Positions 1 to 7,327 of a DNA stretch of 24,041 bases are shown in pieces. Each line of letters starts with the position of its first letter. Within the stretch, counting starts at the first letter, position 1. A program made the position numbers and the translations under genes. The DNA lies in IMG/VR virus record IMGVR_UViG_3300030104_005222, positions 49,133 to 73,173 of that record; one strand, written 5' to 3'. The notes under the pieces were generated by a model, which had not been told where the DNA came from, searched no databases, and was given only the letters and a program-made list of their open reading frames with translations. This DNA comes from a virus.

Positions 1-517
1 ACAAGGCAGCATCACCAATGGTGGAAAACGGCTCTGCCATGCCCTCAGAAGCCTCTGTAGCCGCCGTCCGGATTGCTTCCCGGTCTCCAGACATTACCTT
101 TTTAGCAAACTCAAGAGACCCCTTAGGGTCCGCCTGAATCGCCGCTTTAGTTCGTGGGACCACCGTAGCGGCGTCAATCAAAGCACCACCAACCGTCTTA
201 CCTAACTCAGGTAAAACTTCGGCTTCTTTAAACATCTCTTTCGCCGTATCCTTAACTGATTTTTTAACGCCCCTATAAGTGTCTCCGATAACGTCGTCCG
301 CATAGCGAGGGAACTTCCGCTGAAATGACGGAGCAAAATCTTCACGCTCATCAATTGCTTTCTTAAAGGCTCGCCGTTGCGGCAAACTCATACCACGAGG
401 CATCTTGTAGCCACGGTAATCTTCACGAGACTCAAACTCTTTTCGTGCATCAGGATCGGGAGCCGCAATCTCGTCGTCAGGCTTAGGGGGAAGATCGCTG
501 CGGATTTCGTCGGACAT
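1..517 (-). CDS. Hypothetical, possibly virion-associated protein (C-terminus cut off by window edge)
   Basis: The reading frame opens at an ATG complementary to 515-517 and stays open for about 172 codons to the window edge, so only the N-terminal part is visible. An AGGGG-like ribosome site sits 6-7 bases upstream, overlapping the end of the preceding gene. The protein begins MSDEIRSDLPPKPDDE, is proline- and acid-rich for about 30 residues, then strongly charged and basic (YKMPRGMSLPQRRAFKKAI). It continues with alanine/glycine-rich helical stretches such as LPELGKTVGGALIDAATVVP near residues 100-120. No transmembrane segment or catalytic motif is seen. The amphipathic Ala/Gly helices after a charged head resemble the start of large internal virion or polyvalent phage proteins, but that is inference from style only. 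It is the last visible gene of the leftward operon led by the XRE gene. Confidence 0.72.
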   Translation of the reverse strand, partial: MSDEIRSDLPPKPDDEIAAPDPDARKEFESREDYRGYKMPRGMSLPQRRAFKKAIDEREDFAPSFQRKFPRYADDVIGDTYRGVKKSVKDTAKEMFKEAEVLPELGKTVGGALIDAATVVPRTKAAIQADPKGSLEFAKKVMSGDREAIRTAATEASEGMAEPFSTIGDAAL

Positions 518-525
518 GACTACCC

Positions 526-1122
526 CTACTTTGTAGGTGCGGCTGGTGTAGGTGCGATTGCATCATTCAGCATATCGAGAACCTTCATAAGCCCTTCTGG
601 TGGGCCGTCATCACGAGCTACTACCTTTACGTCGTACTTGGCACTGTTGTCTGATGCGCGGGTATTCTCGCTGTGATTGGCTACAGATCCGTGCACCGTC
701 ACTTCACAACTAAACAGCCCAGCATTGTACTTGGCTTTAGCTGTGAGGTCAGCCTTGCTGTCTGAAGTGGTCTTGGTTGAAGTAGAAGACTTCACTTCCA
801 TGGTGAAGTTGACATCTACTTCTTTCACAGACAAAGCGGGTGGATTCAACAGCGCAAGTGACGGAACCTTGAGGTTTGTCTTTTGCATTGTTGTGTTGCC
901 CGCAGCATCCTGTACCGGCTTCTCAAAGCTGAAGTCTACGGTGCGTGCCGTAAGGTTGCCCTTACCATCATCGTTCATTCCGACGTCGTTAATGAAGTCG
1001 GCTGATGCCTTAGCAAGAAGCACTTGAGCGTTACACGCAGCTTTGAGTGGTCCACCAATGAGTTGTTCCATCGGAAGGCCACCAAACTGTGATGACATTT
1101 GTACAAGGCCGGAATCCGCCAT
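526..1122 (-). CDS. DUF2589 family protein
   Basis: 198 residues. I recognise the DUF2589 family from its characteristic sections. The N-terminal helix reads LPMEQLIGGPLKAACNAQVL (about residues 16-35), followed by LLAKASADFINDVGM. A strand section TARTVDFSFEKPVQD (about 58-72) comes next, then the central VPSLALLNPPALSVKEVDV block, a Ser/Thr/Lys-rich middle, and the C-terminal SDNSAKYDVKV...GPPEGLMKVLDMLNDAIAP. DUF2589 has no established biochemical role that I can name. There is no signal peptide or membrane segment, so it is probably cytoplasmic or packaged. The start is set by a strong AGGAGAACATC-ATG. It lies 19 bases after a Lys-rich gene and 8 bases before the edge gene. A second protein with a related architecture lies two genes upstream (1403-1897). 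Family call is confident, function unknown. Confidence 0.88.
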   Translation of the reverse strand: MADSGLVQMSSQFGGLPMEQLIGGPLKAACNAQVLLAKASADFINDVGMNDDGKGNLTARTVDFSFEKPVQDAAGNTTMQKTNLKVPSLALLNPPALSVKEVDVNFTMEVKSSTSTKTTSDSKADLTAKAKYNAGLFSCEVTVHGSVANHSENTRASDNSAKYDVKVVARDDGPPEGLMKVLDMLNDAIAPTPAAPTK

Positions 1123-1141
1123 GATGTTCTCCTAAGCGTAT

Positions 1142-1393
1142 TTAAGCTTGATTAGGTTTTATTGAGCCTTTTTGTATGTTGTCTTCTTGCGCAGCTTTCG
1201 CGGCATCTTTCGCGGCCTCACGCTTCTTTTTTGTAGAAATGCCTTTGTCTTGAGGGCGGGCTTTACGTTGTAATTGACGTTTTTTACGTGCGATTACTTT
1301 TTCTGCCGTCTCACCCTTGGGTGGCACAGCTTGACCTGCGGCCATAATAGTGCTGATGGTTTCTCCAGCCGTTTTTTTCGGGGGGTAAGCCAT
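1142..1393 (-). CDS. Small lysine/alanine-rich basic protein
   Basis: 83 residues, very basic and low in complexity. Residues about 28-65 contain runs such as EKVIARKKRQLQRKARPQ and STKKKREAAKDAAKAAQ, which would form a charged amphipathic helix. The start is supported by AGGAGTGCATC-ATG. No known domain is recognised. It lies between the two DUF2589-type genes with gaps of 9 and 19 bases, so it is part of the same transcript and may act with them. A nucleic-acid or scaffold-binding role would fit the charge, but nothing in the sequence proves it. Confidence 0.7.
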   Translation of the reverse strand: MAYPPKKTAGETISTIMAAGQAVPPKGETAEKVIARKKRQLQRKARPQDKGISTKKKREAAKDAAKAAQEDNIQKGSIKPNQA

Positions 1394-1402
1394 GATGCAC
1401 TC

Positions 1403-1897
1403 CTATGGAAGCAGTTTGATTAGTTGATCGTCGATTCTTGCATAACCTTCTGGGGGCTCGCTGCCTTTGAAGATCAGCTTTAGTTTAGCAGCATTGTTTT
1501 CTTTTTTGAACCATGATGGTGTATTAGCGCATGGCCTCACCATTAACTTACCTTTTTTCTTGTCCGCAGTGAGGCCAGAAATCTCAACAGACATTTCAAC
1601 TTCAAGTGTATCAACACGCAAACTTTGACCCGTCGTAAGCGACTGGAGCGGGACCTGAATTCTTTTTTGTACCAGTACTCCATCTTCCCATGTTGGGAGT
1701 TCCATGACGACCATACGAGGTGCATATATGTGTCTTCCGTCGTCATCTGTAATCGGGTCACCTTTTTCATCGACCTTTAGCTCCCAAAACTCTTGACTCG
1801 TAATTGAGTCAAGCTCATGCCTTTCAGCGATATCGGTCGCAGCTATAACCGCTGATTGTATGGAATGAACGATGTCGTCTAAAGAATGATCCGCCAT
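1403..1897 (-). CDS. DUF2589-like partner protein
   Basis: 164 residues. The layout parallels the DUF2589 protein two genes downstream. An N-terminal helical part (MADHSLDDIVHSIQSAVIAA, then TDIAERHELD) is followed by beta-rich sections: MVVMELPTWEDGVLVQKRIQ, VPLQSLTTGQSLRVDTLEVE and MSVEISGL. The C-terminus, LIFKGSEPPEGYARIDDQLI, carries the same PPEG...hinge as the DUF2589 protein (PPEGLMKVLDML). In bacterial genomes DUF2589 genes often sit beside a second protein of this shape; I recall this from the family rather than from a search. The ATG follows directly on the TAG of the upstream gene (TAG|ATG) with GAGG 5 bases before it, so the two are coupled. Function unknown; homology to DUF2589 is likely but distant. 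Confidence 0.75.
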   Translation of the reverse strand: MADHSLDDIVHSIQSAVIAATDIAERHELDSITSQEFWELKVDEKGDPITDDDGRHIYAPRMVVMELPTWEDGVLVQKRIQVPLQSLTTGQSLRVDTLEVEMSVEISGLTADKKKGKLMVRPCANTPSWFKKENNAAKLKLIFKGSEPPEGYARIDDQLIKLLP

Positions 1898-2170
1898 CTA
1901 AGCCTCAGGTGTTTCGGCAAAGAATAAATCAGCGGCTCTATCGAGTAATTCATTCGCAGCTTCAAACTCGTCATCACCTACGCCGATTGCAATTCGGGCA
2001 TTCATTAACCAAAGAGACATGACAACATCAGACTCGCATTCGATCTTTTCTATTTGAATATCGTCTTCTACAAAGCCAATTTCCATCAACCCCTCAAATA
2101 GTTTATCGAGGTAGATTTCGGCAGCTTCATCTGAAGTAATTCCAAATCCCATGTCCAAAGCGTAACTCAT
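1898..2170 (-). CDS. Small acidic hypothetical protein
   Basis: 90 residues from the ATG at 2170, reading MSYALDMGFGITSDEAAEIY. That ATG overlaps the stop of the XRE gene as ATGA, a typical coupled junction. A GTG four codons further upstream (2182) is the alternative start. The protein is strongly acidic, with DEAAEIYLDKLFEGLMEIGF, EDDIQIEKIECESD and DDEFEAANELLDRAADLFFAE. It looks all-helical, with no cysteine pairs, membrane segment or catalytic motif. Being coupled to a repressor-like gene and acidic, it could modulate that repressor or mimic DNA, but this is only a guess. No family is recognised. Confidence 0.72.
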   Translation of the reverse strand: MSYALDMGFGITSDEAAEIYLDKLFEGLMEIGFVEDDIQIEKIECESDVVMSLWLMNARIAIGVGDDEFEAANELLDRAADLFFAETPEA

Positions 2171-2466
2171 CGTTTTGACCACCGTCCTGGCCCACTGCGC
2201 GCATCGATTCGAGCACGCTCACCGAGGTCAACTAAATGCGCCACCCAACTTTCGTATCGGACAGGCTCAGGTGTACCGACTTTAGGTGACGACGAAAATG
2301 CTTCAGCTAAACCCTTGACGTGACGCATCGTGGGTAGTCGAGAACCTGACTCGATTCGACTTACTTCAGACTGACTTAGGCCCGACGACCGCGCCAAATC
2401 AGCCAAAGTCCATCGCCGACTTTCTCTCGCCTGCCGCATAAATCTTGAGAATGCACTTGAACTCAT
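2167..2466 (-). CDS. XRE-family helix-turn-helix transcriptional regulator
   Basis: 99 residues. Residues about 7-52 form a Cro/C1-type HTH: FMRQARESRRWTLADLARSS, then GLSQSEVSRIESGSRLP, with the SQSEVSRIESG recognition-helix pattern typical of XRE proteins. The C-terminal 45 residues (VRYESWVAHLVDLGERARID) are a short unknown tail, too small for a peptidase or full dimerisation domain. The start is fixed by AAGGAG 5 bases before the ATG. It is the first gene of a leftward operon and is divergent from the helicase operon. The intergenic region contains a palindrome and repeats overlapping promoters in both directions, so it probably acts there as an autoregulator and switch. The HTH call is secure; the repressor role is inferred from context. 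Confidence 0.88.
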   Translation of the reverse strand: MSSSAFSRFMRQARESRRWTLADLARSSGLSQSEVSRIESGSRLPTMRHVKGLAEAFSSSPKVGTPEPVRYESWVAHLVDLGERARIDARSGPGRWSKR

Positions 2467-2501
2467 ACCAACTCCTTGACCGCAACGGTAACGTAAAAAT
2501 A

Positions 2502-2529
2502 ACTATACGTCAAATAATGTCCTTGACAC
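2502..2529 (-). promoter_or_regulatory. Candidate leftward promoter for the XRE operon
   Basis: On the minus strand a -10 hexamer TATAGT (2502-2507) lies 16 bases from a weak -35 GTGTCA (2524-2529). The -35 is one arm of the palindrome described at 2524-2545. The XRE ATG at 2466 has its own ribosome site, so a leader of about 25-30 bases is implied. Confidence 0.45.
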
Positions 2530-2551
2530 GGTGTCATGGTGTCATTAAGCT
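2523..2551 (+). promoter_or_regulatory. Candidate rightward promoter giving a leaderless helicase transcript
   Basis: A perfect TTGACA (2523-2528) is followed after 17 bases by TAAGCT (2546-2551), which fits TAnnnT. The ATG at 2559 begins 7 bases later, exactly where transcription should start. No Shine-Dalgarno sequence precedes this ATG, which is consistent with a leaderless message. Confidence 0.6.
2524..2545. promoter_or_regulatory. Candidate operator: palindrome plus tandem half-sites
   Basis: TGACACGGTGTCA (2524-2536) is a perfect palindrome with 6-base arms around one base. It runs into a tandem duplication of GGTGTCAT (2530-2537 and 2538-2545), and a further TGACAT lies at 2555-2560. 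The cluster covers the -35 and spacer of the rightward promoter and the -35 of the leftward one. That is the expected position for the XRE protein's binding site. Confidence 0.5.
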
Positions 2552-2558
2552 GCGTGAC

Positions 2559-4481
2559 ATGACCCCACAACCACACATTAGATTTTTTGTCGTACCTGAA
2601 GACAACTTTGATTTTCTCATCTCAATCGAGACGTTGGTTCCTGGTACGCTTGTCTACGGAAAGAAAAGTCACGGACGAAAGGCACGACTAAAAAACGTAG
2701 CGTTTGACGTCCGAGAGGAATTAGTGTCATGCGAAATTTACGTGCCTCTGCACGCGGGGTGGCTCGTCGAGTCTTTGTTCATACACAACTCGGTGCGCTA
2801 CACATTGTCTCCATCGGGCATCGATGGCATCAACGGATGGTCGAACGAAACAAGCGTAAGAAAGTCACTCGAAGAAAGCGGAAAACTTATCGCACAAAGT
2901 CTCGTACAAAGAGGTGAGTTGAGAGAGCACGTGATGGACCTGGCTACTCCCTATCAGTTTATGGGTATCGAATGGGCTCGAACACGCCCTTGGGTAATGA
3001 ACGTATGGGCTTGTGGGTCAGGTAAAACGCTCGGTGCAATTATGTCTTCTATGACACGTTCCGGTGCGATACTTGTCGTTTGCCCCGCTAAAGCACGTCA
3101 TGTATGGTGGAGCCAAGTACAGGAGTACACAAACCTGAAGCCTTACCGGGTGAAGCCCGTATCCGAAGTCAGGAAAAAAGATCAGTCATTCTCAGATTAC
3201 TTAGAGGAATGCGGTCAAAATCGACAACGTCCGTTTGTCGTTATCGGGTCAGAGTCATTGGCCGACAACATTCAAATTGCTCGCCAGCTTCAGCCCAAGG
3301 TCATCATCTTAGACGAGATTCATACTCACGGAAGTCGCAAACGTTGGACTGCTATTCAGGAGGCTGACGGTTCTGTGTCGTTCGAAAAACGCAAAACTGC
3401 GGCAAGCAGTCGCTCTAACTCTGCAATCAATCGCGAGAATCGGGCGGTGGCTGCGATGGACCTGAGTCGTATGAGTAGTGTTGAGTTGCGAATCGGGCTG
3501 ACAGCCACGCCATTGGATGACGGCAGGCCCCGAAGGTTGTGGTCCCAGCTTGACTTGCTGGCTCCTGGCGGCTTCTCCCACAGCTATTCTAATTTTGCGC
3601 ATCGTTATTGTGCGGCACGGCCCGGCACATTTGGTGGGCTCGATGACACTGGCTCCAGCAACATTGACGAATTGAAGGCGCGATGTTCTTTTCTGGTGCA
3701 CGAAGTACCGTATTCGGAGTCACATGCAGAGTTGCCTGACACTCGTGTGCAGGTTGCCTACCTTAGCTCAACAGAACTGAACCGACCTGAGCGTTGGAGT
3801 GACGACGAAACATTTGGTCAAGCCATGAGAGGTTTTGTTCGTGAGGCACGAGTGAATCCTCTGGCACGAGAAAGGGTTGTTGAGGCCCGGTTATCCGAGG
3901 CGTGTAGTCGGAAACGTAAGTATGTAGTTGGAGAGGCGATAGAAGGTTTGAAGGGCGGGGGTAAGGTAGTAATCTTTACGTCGCGTCGACGTGAGACAGA
4001 GTTGTGGGAGCATGACTTGCGTCGGGCGTTGAAACGTGGGGATGAAGCCTTAGGCGAGGTCTCAGTTTGGATGGCACACGGGGGTGTTCCCGAATCCGAG
4101 CGGGATGCAATGGTCGATGCGTTTAGGGACTCGAACGGTCCCTGCTGTCTTATCGCAACAGGACAGAGCGTCGGCACAGGTGTGGATGGTATGCAGACTG
4201 CGGACCTCGCCATTTTCGCTATGTTGCCCTGGAAACCTGGAGACTTTGTCCAGTGGAAGGGTAGGTTTGACCGACTTGGTGGTAGCCCTACGCTACTAAA
4301 AGTCGTGGTTGCTCAGGGTACATACGACGAAAGGGTCGTTGAGATTTTAGTCGAGAAGTTTGGTCCCATTGAGACGTTCTTAAAGGCGGATGAGCTTGAA
4401 GGTTTGGGCGACAAATTGCTTGGTATGGAAGATGAACAAGCTCTTGTAAGCAGCATTATCAGCAAATTGGAGGTCGCGTAA
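2559..4481 (+). CDS. SNF2/DEAD-like superfamily II helicase
   Basis: 640 residues from the ATG at 2559. Motif I is GSGKT at residues 153-157, preceded by the Q-motif-like ATPYQFMGIEWA. Motif II is DEIH at 252-255 (VIILDEIHTHG), motif III is TATP at 315-318. A C-terminal RecA fold has KVVIFTSRRRETELWEH, motif V ATGQSVGTGVDG and motif VI QWKGRFDR at 565-572. This is the phage SNF2-type layout; such enzymes translocate on DNA and act in replication, recombination or branch processing. The first 140 residues are an extension of unknown role. The start is chosen because it sits 7 bases after a TTGACA-N17-TAAGCT promoter. Earlier TTG/ATG codons in frame lie inside the divergent XRE gene, and ATG 2933 is a shorter option. 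It is the first gene of the rightward replication operon. Confidence 0.9.
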   Translation: MTPQPHIRFFVVPEDNFDFLISIETLVPGTLVYGKKSHGRKARLKNVAFDVREELVSCEIYVPLHAGWLVESLFIHNSVRYTLSPSGIDGINGWSNETSVRKSLEESGKLIAQSLVQRGELREHVMDLATPYQFMGIEWARTRPWVMNVWACGSGKTLGAIMSSMTRSGAILVVCPAKARHVWWSQVQEYTNLKPYRVKPVSEVRKKDQSFSDYLEECGQNRQRPFVVIGSESLADNIQIARQLQPKVIILDEIHTHGSRKRWTAIQEADGSVSFEKRKTAASSRSNSAINRENRAVAAMDLSRMSSVELRIGLTATPLDDGRPRRLWSQLDLLAPGGFSHSYSNFAHRYCAARPGTFGGLDDTGSSNIDELKARCSFLVHEVPYSESHAELPDTRVQVAYLSSTELNRPERWSDDETFGQAMRGFVREARVNPLARERVVEARLSEACSRKRKYVVGEAIEGLKGGGKVVIFTSRRRETELWEHDLRRALKRGDEALGEVSVWMAHGGVPESERDAMVDAFRDSNGPCCLIATGQSVGTGVDGMQTADLAIFAMLPWKPGDFVQWKGRFDRLGGSPTLLKVVVAQGTYDERVVEILVEKFGPIETFLKADELEGLGDKLLGMEDEQALVSSIISKLEVA

Positions 4482-4654
4482 TGGATTTAAGTGACGAAAG
4501 GTTTCACCGTAAACGTGTACCGTGGAAAGCCTTGACCCGAGAGGGTGTTCAACCGCGAGAAGTTTTAGTCGAAGCGCAGAAGAAGGGTTTGTGGAAACTG
4601 GCAATAAGTGCCAAGCAAAGGCTCGACAATGAAAAGCGAGGCTCCAGCCTGTGA
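4481..4654 (+). CDS. Small basic hypothetical protein
   Basis: 57 residues, beginning MDLSDERFHRKRVPWKAL and ending EKRGSSL. It overlaps the helicase stop by one base (TAATG) and the next gene's GTG by four bases (GTGA). GGAGG lies 7 bases before the ATG. Both junctions and the strong ribosome site argue that it is a real, translationally coupled gene despite its size. It is basic and probably helical, with one region VLVEAQKKGLWKLAISAKQR that could be a small helix-turn-helix-like or protein-binding segment. No family recognised. Its place between a helicase and a Cas4-like nuclease suggests an accessory of that pair. Confidence 0.75.
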   Translation: MDLSDERFHRKRVPWKALTREGVQPREVLVEAQKKGLWKLAISAKQRLDNEKRGSSL

Positions 4655-5637
4655 AAAAGTTACTTATTGATGCGGGGCGAAGTAGTCGAGGGTGGTCGCG
4701 GATTGGTTCATTCTTCCGTTGTCCTCAGTTGTTTGCCTATCAAAACAGGCTCGACATGAGTTTGATTCCTGCCGATGCCTTGACTCGTGGAAGCATGGGT
4801 CACGTTATCCAAGCGCATCAGCATGCAATCTGGGGAGCCTCTACCTCTTCCGGTGTGTGGGTCGATGAGACATGGCACGATGATCCCAGCGTCTTTTTGG
4901 AACCTGAAGAGGCCATACAAATGTGGTGCGACACCAATGGTGGGCATCAGCACCTTGATAGAATGATTGAAACGTTTCATCAGTACATGGAAAGGTACCC
5001 AGAGTGTCCAGGTGATGTGATTGCCGTAGAGTACCCAATCACAGCCGTGCTGGGTGAGCGTGACAATCAATGGGGTTTGTGGGTTGTACACCCAGAAGAG
5101 CAAGACTTCAACCGTAAAGCGTACACTGTGAAGGCGTGGGATGGGTCTGTGATAAAACCATCGCCTCTCAACTGTCCTGGTCATCCTAACGCAGGTGAGG
5201 CTGTTGTGCTGACTCGAAGGCTCGACATGGTGATTCGTGACCGAGGCGGCAAGATTTTTATCTGGGATCATAAACATCAGGCTCGTGTTCAAGCCAACAA
5301 AAGTGTCGACGGGTACGCAATCGACGGTGGTTTTGCCGCGTTTAGAATCATGGGTAAACAACTTTACGGTAGTGACTTTGGTGGAGTTGCGTTGAATCTG
5401 ATTCAAACTCAAGCGCCGTGGACTGTGGCTCGACCTATCGTACCGTCAACACCACACCGAGACAGTCACTTTGCTGACATGCTTTGGCGAGCCGAGCACT
5501 CACTTGCTCGATTAGATTTAGAGCTTCCAAACTTTTGGGACTGGCCAAAGGTTCAACACGAGACAATGTGTGTCGGTAGATACGGCACATGCCCCGCGAT
5601 CAAAATGTGCTTTTACGGTGAAGCAGCCAAAAATTGA
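4651..5637 (+). CDS. Cas4/RecB-like PD-(D/E)XK nuclease with probable 4Fe-4S cluster
   Basis: 328 residues from a GTG that overlaps the previous stop. The nuclease motifs are in order. RCPQLFAYQ carries C24. TRGSMGHVIQAHQHA (45-59) is the helix with the conserved histidine (H51). E127 lies in VEYPI. RRLDMVIRD provides D192, and IWDHKHQ provides D206 and K208 (the DxK core). Three cysteines near the C-terminus (C307, C314, C320, in MCVGRYGTCPAIKMCF), together with C24, match the split Fe-S cluster of Cas4/AddB-type nucleases. Such proteins resect DNA ends for recombination or replication. Length is typical of phage Cas4-like exonucleases. No CRISPR array or cas1/cas2 is seen here, so a phage recombination role is more likely than spacer acquisition. 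Confidence 0.85.
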   Translation: MKKLLIDAGRSSRGWSRIGSFFRCPQLFAYQNRLDMSLIPADALTRGSMGHVIQAHQHAIWGASTSSGVWVDETWHDDPSVFLEPEEAIQMWCDTNGGHQHLDRMIETFHQYMERYPECPGDVIAVEYPITAVLGERDNQWGLWVVHPEEQDFNRKAYTVKAWDGSVIKPSPLNCPGHPNAGEAVVLTRRLDMVIRDRGGKIFIWDHKHQARVQANKSVDGYAIDGGFAAFRIMGKQLYGSDFGGVALNLIQTQAPWTVARPIVPSTPHRDSHFADMLWRAEHSLARLDLELPNFWDWPKVQHETMCVGRYGTCPAIKMCFYGEAAKN

Positions 5638-5701
5638 CCGACAAATCGAATCACTTTTTGTTACCCTTCTTTACCCAAAGCCAAATCAACCTGGAGAATC
5701 C

Positions 5702-6682
5702 ATGACATCTAAGAATGTTTTGCCGACCGTAATGGTTACGGTTTACGGCAAACCGAAACAAAAGAAAACGAGTGACGCACTGGCAGCGTTTCCTACTGCA
5801 TTGTTTTGCGGTGTACCTTCTGCGATCACGTTGGTCGCACAAAACGAGTTGGGATTTACCCCAACGGTTCATCCTGATTCACCGAGAAACTTGGGTCAGC
5901 TTTCTGCAATGCTCCGCGCTCTTGGTCAGTCGGATAAAGCTAAACAGTACGGCGCTGTCGTTATCGACGACTTTAGCCATCTCTGCCAGCAGTCAATGTC
6001 TGAATGGACTGAAGAGGCTCCGACGGGCCGTAGTGGTAAGAAGGACCGTTTCTACCCCTATCAGCAACTTAATCAGCACTTATTAGAAATTGCGCAGGCT
6101 TCCCGTCATTTGGGTGTACACCTTTTGATGAACTTTCATGAACGCACGCCAGGCACAAATGCTGACGGTCGGTTCTGTCCTGGTGGTCCTGACGTGCCGT
6201 CACGTAATCAGGTAGAAACATTACCTTCATGGTGCGACATAAATGTACGCGCAATGATTGATCCTAATTATCCAGACCCTTGGTTCCCCAGTATTTACTA
6301 CTGCGATCCAACTGACCCTGAATGGGTAACGGGTGATCGTACCGGCGTGTGTACCAAGAAAACACCTGGAAACATTAGAGAGATCTTGCGCGCTAGCGAA
6401 AGCAACTATCAGCTTGAACGACTGCCAGGACTTGAATGGCAAGATGATGTTGCAGAGTCTGTGGCACAAGATATGTTGAACGGCGTTGCTGTTCAGGATG
6501 CAATCCAATCAGCAATTTCAGGTCGGACTGAACACCAATTACATTTACGTTGGGCGTGCCAAGATGGCATTGCTCGTGGTGTTTTGTTGCAGCAAGCAAA
6601 GCGTTCGTTGTTTGAGTTCCAAGAAAAGGAACAGAACACAAGCAACTCGCCAAGTCTTCCTCCACCGCCCCCATCAAAGTAG
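5702..6682 (+). CDS. RecA/Sak4-like ATPase with atypical P-loop
   Basis: 326 residues. The start ATG at 5702 has GGAGA about 5 bases upstream; in-frame codons upstream lie in the previous gene. The N-terminal strand VMVTVYGKPKQKKTSDALAA occupies the Walker A position (residues 16-23), but the invariant glycine before lysine is replaced by lysine (GKPKQKKT). Walker B is AVVIDDFSHL (86-94). Later LGVHLLMNFHERTPG resembles the sensor strand of RecA-fold phage ATPases. The middle has RFCPGGPDVPSRNQVETLPS and a cysteine at WCDINVRA. The C-terminus ends in a proline tail, PSLPPPPPSK. Sak4-like proteins assist single-strand annealing in phages; the neighbours (Cas4-like nuclease, ssDNA-binding protein) fit that. 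Whether this one hydrolyses ATP is doubtful. Confidence 0.75.
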   Translation: MTSKNVLPTVMVTVYGKPKQKKTSDALAAFPTALFCGVPSAITLVAQNELGFTPTVHPDSPRNLGQLSAMLRALGQSDKAKQYGAVVIDDFSHLCQQSMSEWTEEAPTGRSGKKDRFYPYQQLNQHLLEIAQASRHLGVHLLMNFHERTPGTNADGRFCPGGPDVPSRNQVETLPSWCDINVRAMIDPNYPDPWFPSIYYCDPTDPEWVTGDRTGVCTKKTPGNIREILRASESNYQLERLPGLEWQDDVAESVAQDMLNGVAVQDAIQSAISGRTEHQLHLRWACQDGIARGVLLQQAKRSLFEFQEKEQNTSNSPSLPPPPPSK

Positions 6683-6731
6683 ATTCAACCCCCGGTCATA
6701 CTGACCATCAACACAAAAAACGGAGCCAATA

Positions 6732-7325
6732 ATGGGCATCAAAATTTCAGGTAACGCATTTCAAGGTATTAGTTCTTTGGGGTCATCGGTCCCAGAGCCG
6801 GGCGTTTACCCTGTATCAATCGTAAAGATTGAGACTGGCGCAAATGACAAGCCAGGTACTCGTCGTATCCACGTACAATTTGAGGGTGGTTTCAAGATGT
6901 TTACCTTCTTGAGTATTCCTTACGACGACAACGGAAACATTCTTCCTGGTCTTACTGACAAGCAAGTGCGTGGTCGCATGGCGGCTTTGCGCACAATCCT
7001 TGAGTCGCTTGGTTACACCAAGGAGAACATTGAGACTGCCACTGAGATCAATGACTCATGGTTCCTTTCGAGCATGAACAATGGTCGCGTTGCTTATGTC
7101 GAGTTTGAGCCAGGCCAAAAAGGTGTGCCCGGTTCATACAACGAGATTCGACGATTCCTCAACAAGTCTCAGTTTGATCACCTCAATGAGGTTCTGGAGT
7201 CTGAAGCTCCAGCGCCCGCCAAGGTTGAAACTGCACAAGCGGCACCGACTAACGGCGCACCAGTACCTCCCGCAGGTGTTGCTCTGCCCCCTCCTGTTAG
7301 CTCAGCACAAGGTATCGTAAGCTAA
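6732..7325 (+). CDS. Probable ssDNA-binding/replication accessory protein
   Basis: 197 residues. GGAG stands 8 bases before the ATG. Residues about 20-135 look like a single beta-rich domain: EPGVYPVSIVKIETGANDKP, RRIHVQFEGGFKMFTFLSIP, and NNGRVAYVEFEPGQ. It is followed by a proline/alanine-rich disordered tail ending APVPPAGVALPPPVSSAQ. A compact OB-like domain with a flexible tail directly after a Sak4-like ATPase and directly before DNA polymerase is the usual place for a phage single-strand-binding protein. DUF669-type proteins have a similar layout and position. A second SSB of the bacterial type occurs at 23143-23532. The role is inferred mainly from context. Confidence 0.6.
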   Translation: MGIKISGNAFQGISSLGSSVPEPGVYPVSIVKIETGANDKPGTRRIHVQFEGGFKMFTFLSIPYDDNGNILPGLTDKQVRGRMAALRTILESLGYTKENIETATEINDSWFLSSMNNGRVAYVEFEPGQKGVPGSYNEIRRFLNKSQFDHLNEVLESEAPAPAKVETAQAAPTNGAPVPPAGVALPPPVSSAQGIVS

Positions 7326-7327
7326 AG

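Noticed and set aside
377-1027. Two plus-strand frames opposite the DUF2589 gene
   Set aside because: They are antisense to a gene with a recognised family and a strong ribosome site and show no domain of their own.
2729-2917. 62-residue Arg/Lys-rich plus-strand frame with an AGAGGA site before its ATG
   Set aside because: It lies wholly inside the helicase N-terminal frame, which has a well-placed promoter and an uninterrupted frame from 2559. The frame could be a nested gene with the helicase starting at 2933, but I see no evidence strong enough to prefer that.
4708-5412. 234-residue minus-strand frame
   Set aside because: It is a shadow of the Cas4-like nuclease gene, which has all catalytic motifs on the plus strand.
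6694-6706. Short hairpin GGTCA-TAC-TGACC between the Sak4-like and ssDNA-binding genes
   Set aside because: The stem is only 5 bases and has no T run after it; too weak to call a terminator or regulatory site.
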